DNA of 10,924 bases, from positions 1-10,924 of the forward strand of contig JAITMH010000103.1 in the NCBI GenBank assembly GCA_031277445.1, given 5' to 3'. The position numbers and the translations under genes are program-made. Each line of letters opens with the position of its first letter. The stretch's first letter is position 1. Positions 9,541 to 10,924 of the stretch are shown here, piece by piece. The notes under the pieces are model-generated. The model was not told the DNA's origin, ran no database searches, and saw only the letters and a program-made list of their open reading frames with translations. The DNA is from Burkholderiales bacterium. GTDB taxonomy: Bacteria > Pseudomonadota > Gammaproteobacteria > Burkholderiales > Casimicrobiaceae.

Positions 9541-9564
9541 TTTTATCAATAGAGCCTGCCGCTT

Positions 9565-9585
9565 GTTGCGCCATCAACGCGCAAC
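9565..9585 (-). promoter_or_regulatory. perfect 7-bp hairpin between the L10 leader and rplJ
   Basis: GTTGCGC (9565-9571) and GCGCAAC (9579-9585) form a perfect stem with a 7-nt loop, about 34 nt upstream of the TTG start. No U tract follows on the minus strand, so it is not an intrinsic terminator. It may be part of the structural switch that links L10 binding upstream to rplJ initiation, or a stabilising stem. Confidence 0.5.
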
Positions 9586-9636
9586 GTGCGACCGCTCGCC
9601 TTTACCACAGCGCCCCGACTGCTGACGCCTCGATAC

Positions 9637-9744
9637 GGTGTCCTAACGTCCAGGAAATCCTGTTCTTTAAGGCACCATCTGCGCAGGACCGGAAGCTTCG
9701 CTTCCGCTTTAAGCCTTTACAGCTCCTGCGGTCTTTGACGGCCT
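9637..9744 (-). promoter_or_regulatory. L10 leader (autoregulatory mRNA site)
   Basis: On the minus strand CGCAGGA (9724-9730) pairs with TCCTGCG (9682-9688) as a perfect 7-bp stem, flanked by CAAAGAC on the 5' side and CAGATGGTGCC on the 3' side. It encloses a hairpin GGAAGC/GCTTCC with a GAA loop (9691-9705). A further element follows, with GGTG (9673-9676) facing CACC (9637-9640) around CAGGATTTCCTG. The AAAGACCG-CAGG and CCTGCG-CAGATGG flanks match my memory of the bacterial L10 leader family. The distance of about 150-200 nt before the rplJ start matches the E. coli L10-L12 target. Binding of L10-(L12)n should repress rplJ-rplL translation. Exact boundaries are uncertain. Confidence 0.72.
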
Positions 9745-9835
9745 GCATGCGTTTGATGTTTCGCTTCGCATGCGCCCTCAAACTTTTTGTGAAACCTGCT
9801 GAATGAGTCTTCGCTCAATCTTTCCGGCAGGTTTC
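9745..9835 (-). other. two further stem-loops after rplA
   Basis: Directly after rplA the mRNA can form a 9-bp stem GAAACCTGC/GCAGGTTTC (9791-9799 with 9827-9835). Its large loop contains a smaller TGAG/CTCA stem. It is followed by GCATGCG/CGCATGC (9745-9751 with 9767-9773), a perfect 7-bp stem with a 15-nt loop. Neither is followed by a U tract on the minus strand, so termination is unlikely. They may be upstream parts of the L10 leader or processing sites. I could not identify a convincing promoter for rplJ here. Confidence 0.5.
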
Positions 9836-9857
9836 CCGTTCTTTCATCAACCTGCGA

Positions 9858-10589
9858 TCAAGCCGCAGCCGATTTCTGCATCAATGCACTGGTATCAACG
9901 CGAATACCGGCGCCCATCGTACTCGACACGCTGATCCGGCGCAGATACACGCCCTTCGAACTTGCGGGCTTCGCCTTGTTCAGCGCTTCGATCAGCGCCA
10001 GCAAATTCGTCTTCAACGCTTCCGTCTCGAATGACGCCCGTCCGATCGTGCAATGAATGATCCCGGCCTTGTCGGTGCGGTACTGCACCTGACCGGCTTT
10101 GGCGTTCTTGACCGCCGTCACCACATCCGCCGATACCGTGCCCACTTTCGGGTTCGGCATCAAACCGCGTGGCCCCAACACCTGACCCAGTTGTCCGACC
10201 ACTTTCATCGCGTCCGGCGTGGCGATCACCACGTCGAAATCCATGAAGCCGCCTTTGACTTTCGCCGCCAGATCGTCGAAACCAACGATGTCCGCGCCCG
10301 CTTCTTCCGCTTGCTGGGCTTTTTCGCCCTGCGCGAACACGGCGACACGAGCCGTCTTGCCGGTTCCAGCCGGTAAGACCACCGAACCGCGCACGCTTTG
10401 ATCGGATTTACGCGCATCGACGCCGAGGTTAACCGCGACATCAATCGACTCATCGAACTTGGCCACCGCGTTTGTTTTCGCCAGCGCCAACGCTTCGTCA
10501 ACCGGATAATTCTTGCTGCGATCGACTTTGCCGCGCACGCCTTGCATGCGCTTGCTCAAATTGCTTTTCTGCTTTTTCTGTTCGCTCAT
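9858..10589 (-). CDS. rplA: 50S ribosomal protein L1
   Basis: L1 binds 23S rRNA to form the mobile L1 stalk at the ribosomal E site, which helps move deacylated tRNA out. In E. coli it also represses the rplK-rplA mRNA. It is 243 residues (E. coli 234). The extra length includes a Lys-rich N-terminus ([18 protein letters not shown]). Conserved stretches: [21 protein letters not shown], the [21 protein letters not shown] segment that carries the L1 signature, and [21 protein letters not shown] near the end. The fold is two-domain, with domain I from both termini and domain II in the middle. The ATG at 10589 lies 2 nt after the rplK stop, and its GGAAGGGGTG ribosome binding site is inside the last rplK codons. 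Tight translational coupling with rplK is therefore likely. Confidence 0.99.
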   Translation of the reverse strand: MSEQKKQKSNLSKRMQGVRGKVDRSKNYPVDEALALAKTNAVAKFDESIDVAVNLGVDARKSDQSVRGSVVLPAGTGKTARVAVFAQGEKAQQAEEAGADIVGFDDLAAKVKGGFMDFDVVIATPDAMKVVGQLGQVLGPRGLMPNPKVGTVSADVVTAVKNAKAGQVQYRTDKAGIIHCTIGRASFETEALKTNLLALIEALNKAKPASSKGVYLRRISVSSTMGAGIRVDTSALMQKSAAA

Positions 10590-10591
10590 GA

Positions 10592-10924
10592 TTATTTCAC
10601 CCCTTCCACCGTGATGCCCATGCTGCGTGCGCTGCCCGCAATCGTGCGGACGGCGGCATCCATATCCGCAGCCGTGAGGTCGGGTTGTTTGGTCTTGGCG
10701 ATTTCTTCCGCCTGCGCCCGCGTCAGTTTACCGACCTTGTCGGTATGCGGTCTTGGGCTGCCCTTGTCCACCTTCGCCGCCTTTTTAATCAGGACGGTCG
10801 CCGGTGGCGTTTTCATAATGAAAGTAAAGCTCTTGTCCGCGTAAGCGGTGATCACCACCGGAATCGGCAGTCCCGGTTCCACTTTCTGCGTCTGCGCGTT
10901 AAACGCTTTGCAGAACTCCATGAT
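10592..10924 (-). CDS. rplK: 50S ribosomal protein L11 (5' end cut off by the window edge)
   Basis: L11 binds the GTPase-associated region of 23S rRNA. It takes part in factor-dependent GTP hydrolysis and in RelA-mediated stringent control, and is part of the thiostrepton site. The window holds 111 codons including the stop. The first visible residues are [13 protein letters not shown]. In the family this Met is internal (about residue 36 of 142), preceded by the proline-rich N-terminal part, so the true start is beyond 10924. Seen: the end of the N-terminal domain with [18 protein letters not shown], the linker [13 protein letters not shown], and the RNA-binding C-terminal domain with [15 protein letters not shown] and [18 protein letters not shown]. 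No anomaly in the visible part. Confidence 0.98.
   Translation of the reverse strand: MMEFCKAFNAQTQKVEPGLPIPVVITAYADKSFTFIMKTPPATVLIKKAAKVDKGSPRPHTDKVGKLTRAQAEEIAKTKQPDLTAADMDAAVRTIAGSARSMGITVEGVK

Noticed and set aside
9751..9790. A sigma-70 promoter for rplJ (TTGAGG, 17 nt, CATCAA)
   Set aside because: The -10 box matches only three of six consensus bases, and the elements overlap hairpin arms. The support is too weak to annotate.
1..10924. An undescribed system, inserted cargo or mobile element in the operon
   Set aside because: All coding sequence is accounted for by six standard rpl/rpo genes in the canonical order. There is no extra gene, intein, CRISPR array, insertion sequence or tRNA.

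Overview
The window is one continuous minus-strand stretch of the ribosomal-protein and RNA-polymerase operon. In transcription order (high to low coordinates) it reads rplK (5' end outside the window) - rplA - rplJ - rplL - rpoB - rpoC (3' end outside the window). No plus-strand gene is credible. The long plus-strand open frames are antisense shadows of rpoB and rpoC.

Organism: a proteobacterium, most likely a betaproteobacterium or a close relative. The evidence is protein similarity recalled from memory. The RpoB rifampicin-site stretch reads [16 protein letters not shown], with Thr where E. coli has Asn518, and the following stretch reads [20 protein letters not shown]. The L10 and L7/L12 sequences also look betaproteobacterial. 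Base composition is moderately GC-rich. I cannot name a genus.

Layout: rplK (10592-10924, partial) is followed after 2 nt by rplA (9858-10589). A 327-nt spacer (9531-9857) holds a chain of hairpins, including a recognisable L10-type autoregulatory leader. Then come rplJ (9012-9530, TTG start), 67 nt, and rplL (8567-8944). A 464-nt spacer (8103-8566) begins with an attenuator-like hairpin just after rplL. It continues with a G-run-rich tract, a REP-like palindrome and several stem-loops before the strong rpoB ribosome binding site. rpoB (4020-8102) and rpoC (1-3927, partial) are separated by 92 nt.

How it works together: L11, L1, L10 and L7/L12 are parts of the 50S subunit (L1 stalk, GTPase-associated centre, L12 stalk). 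Beta and beta' form the catalytic core of RNA polymerase. Co-transcription couples ribosome and polymerase production. Expected control points are L10 autoregulation in the rplA-rplJ spacer and attenuation or RNA processing in the rplL-rpoB spacer.

I found no undescribed system. All six genes are standard, intact within the window and carry their key residues. The points worth a second look are non-coding (the rplL-rpoB and rplA-rplJ spacers), plus the TTG start of rplJ and a duplicated segment at the L10 C-terminus.
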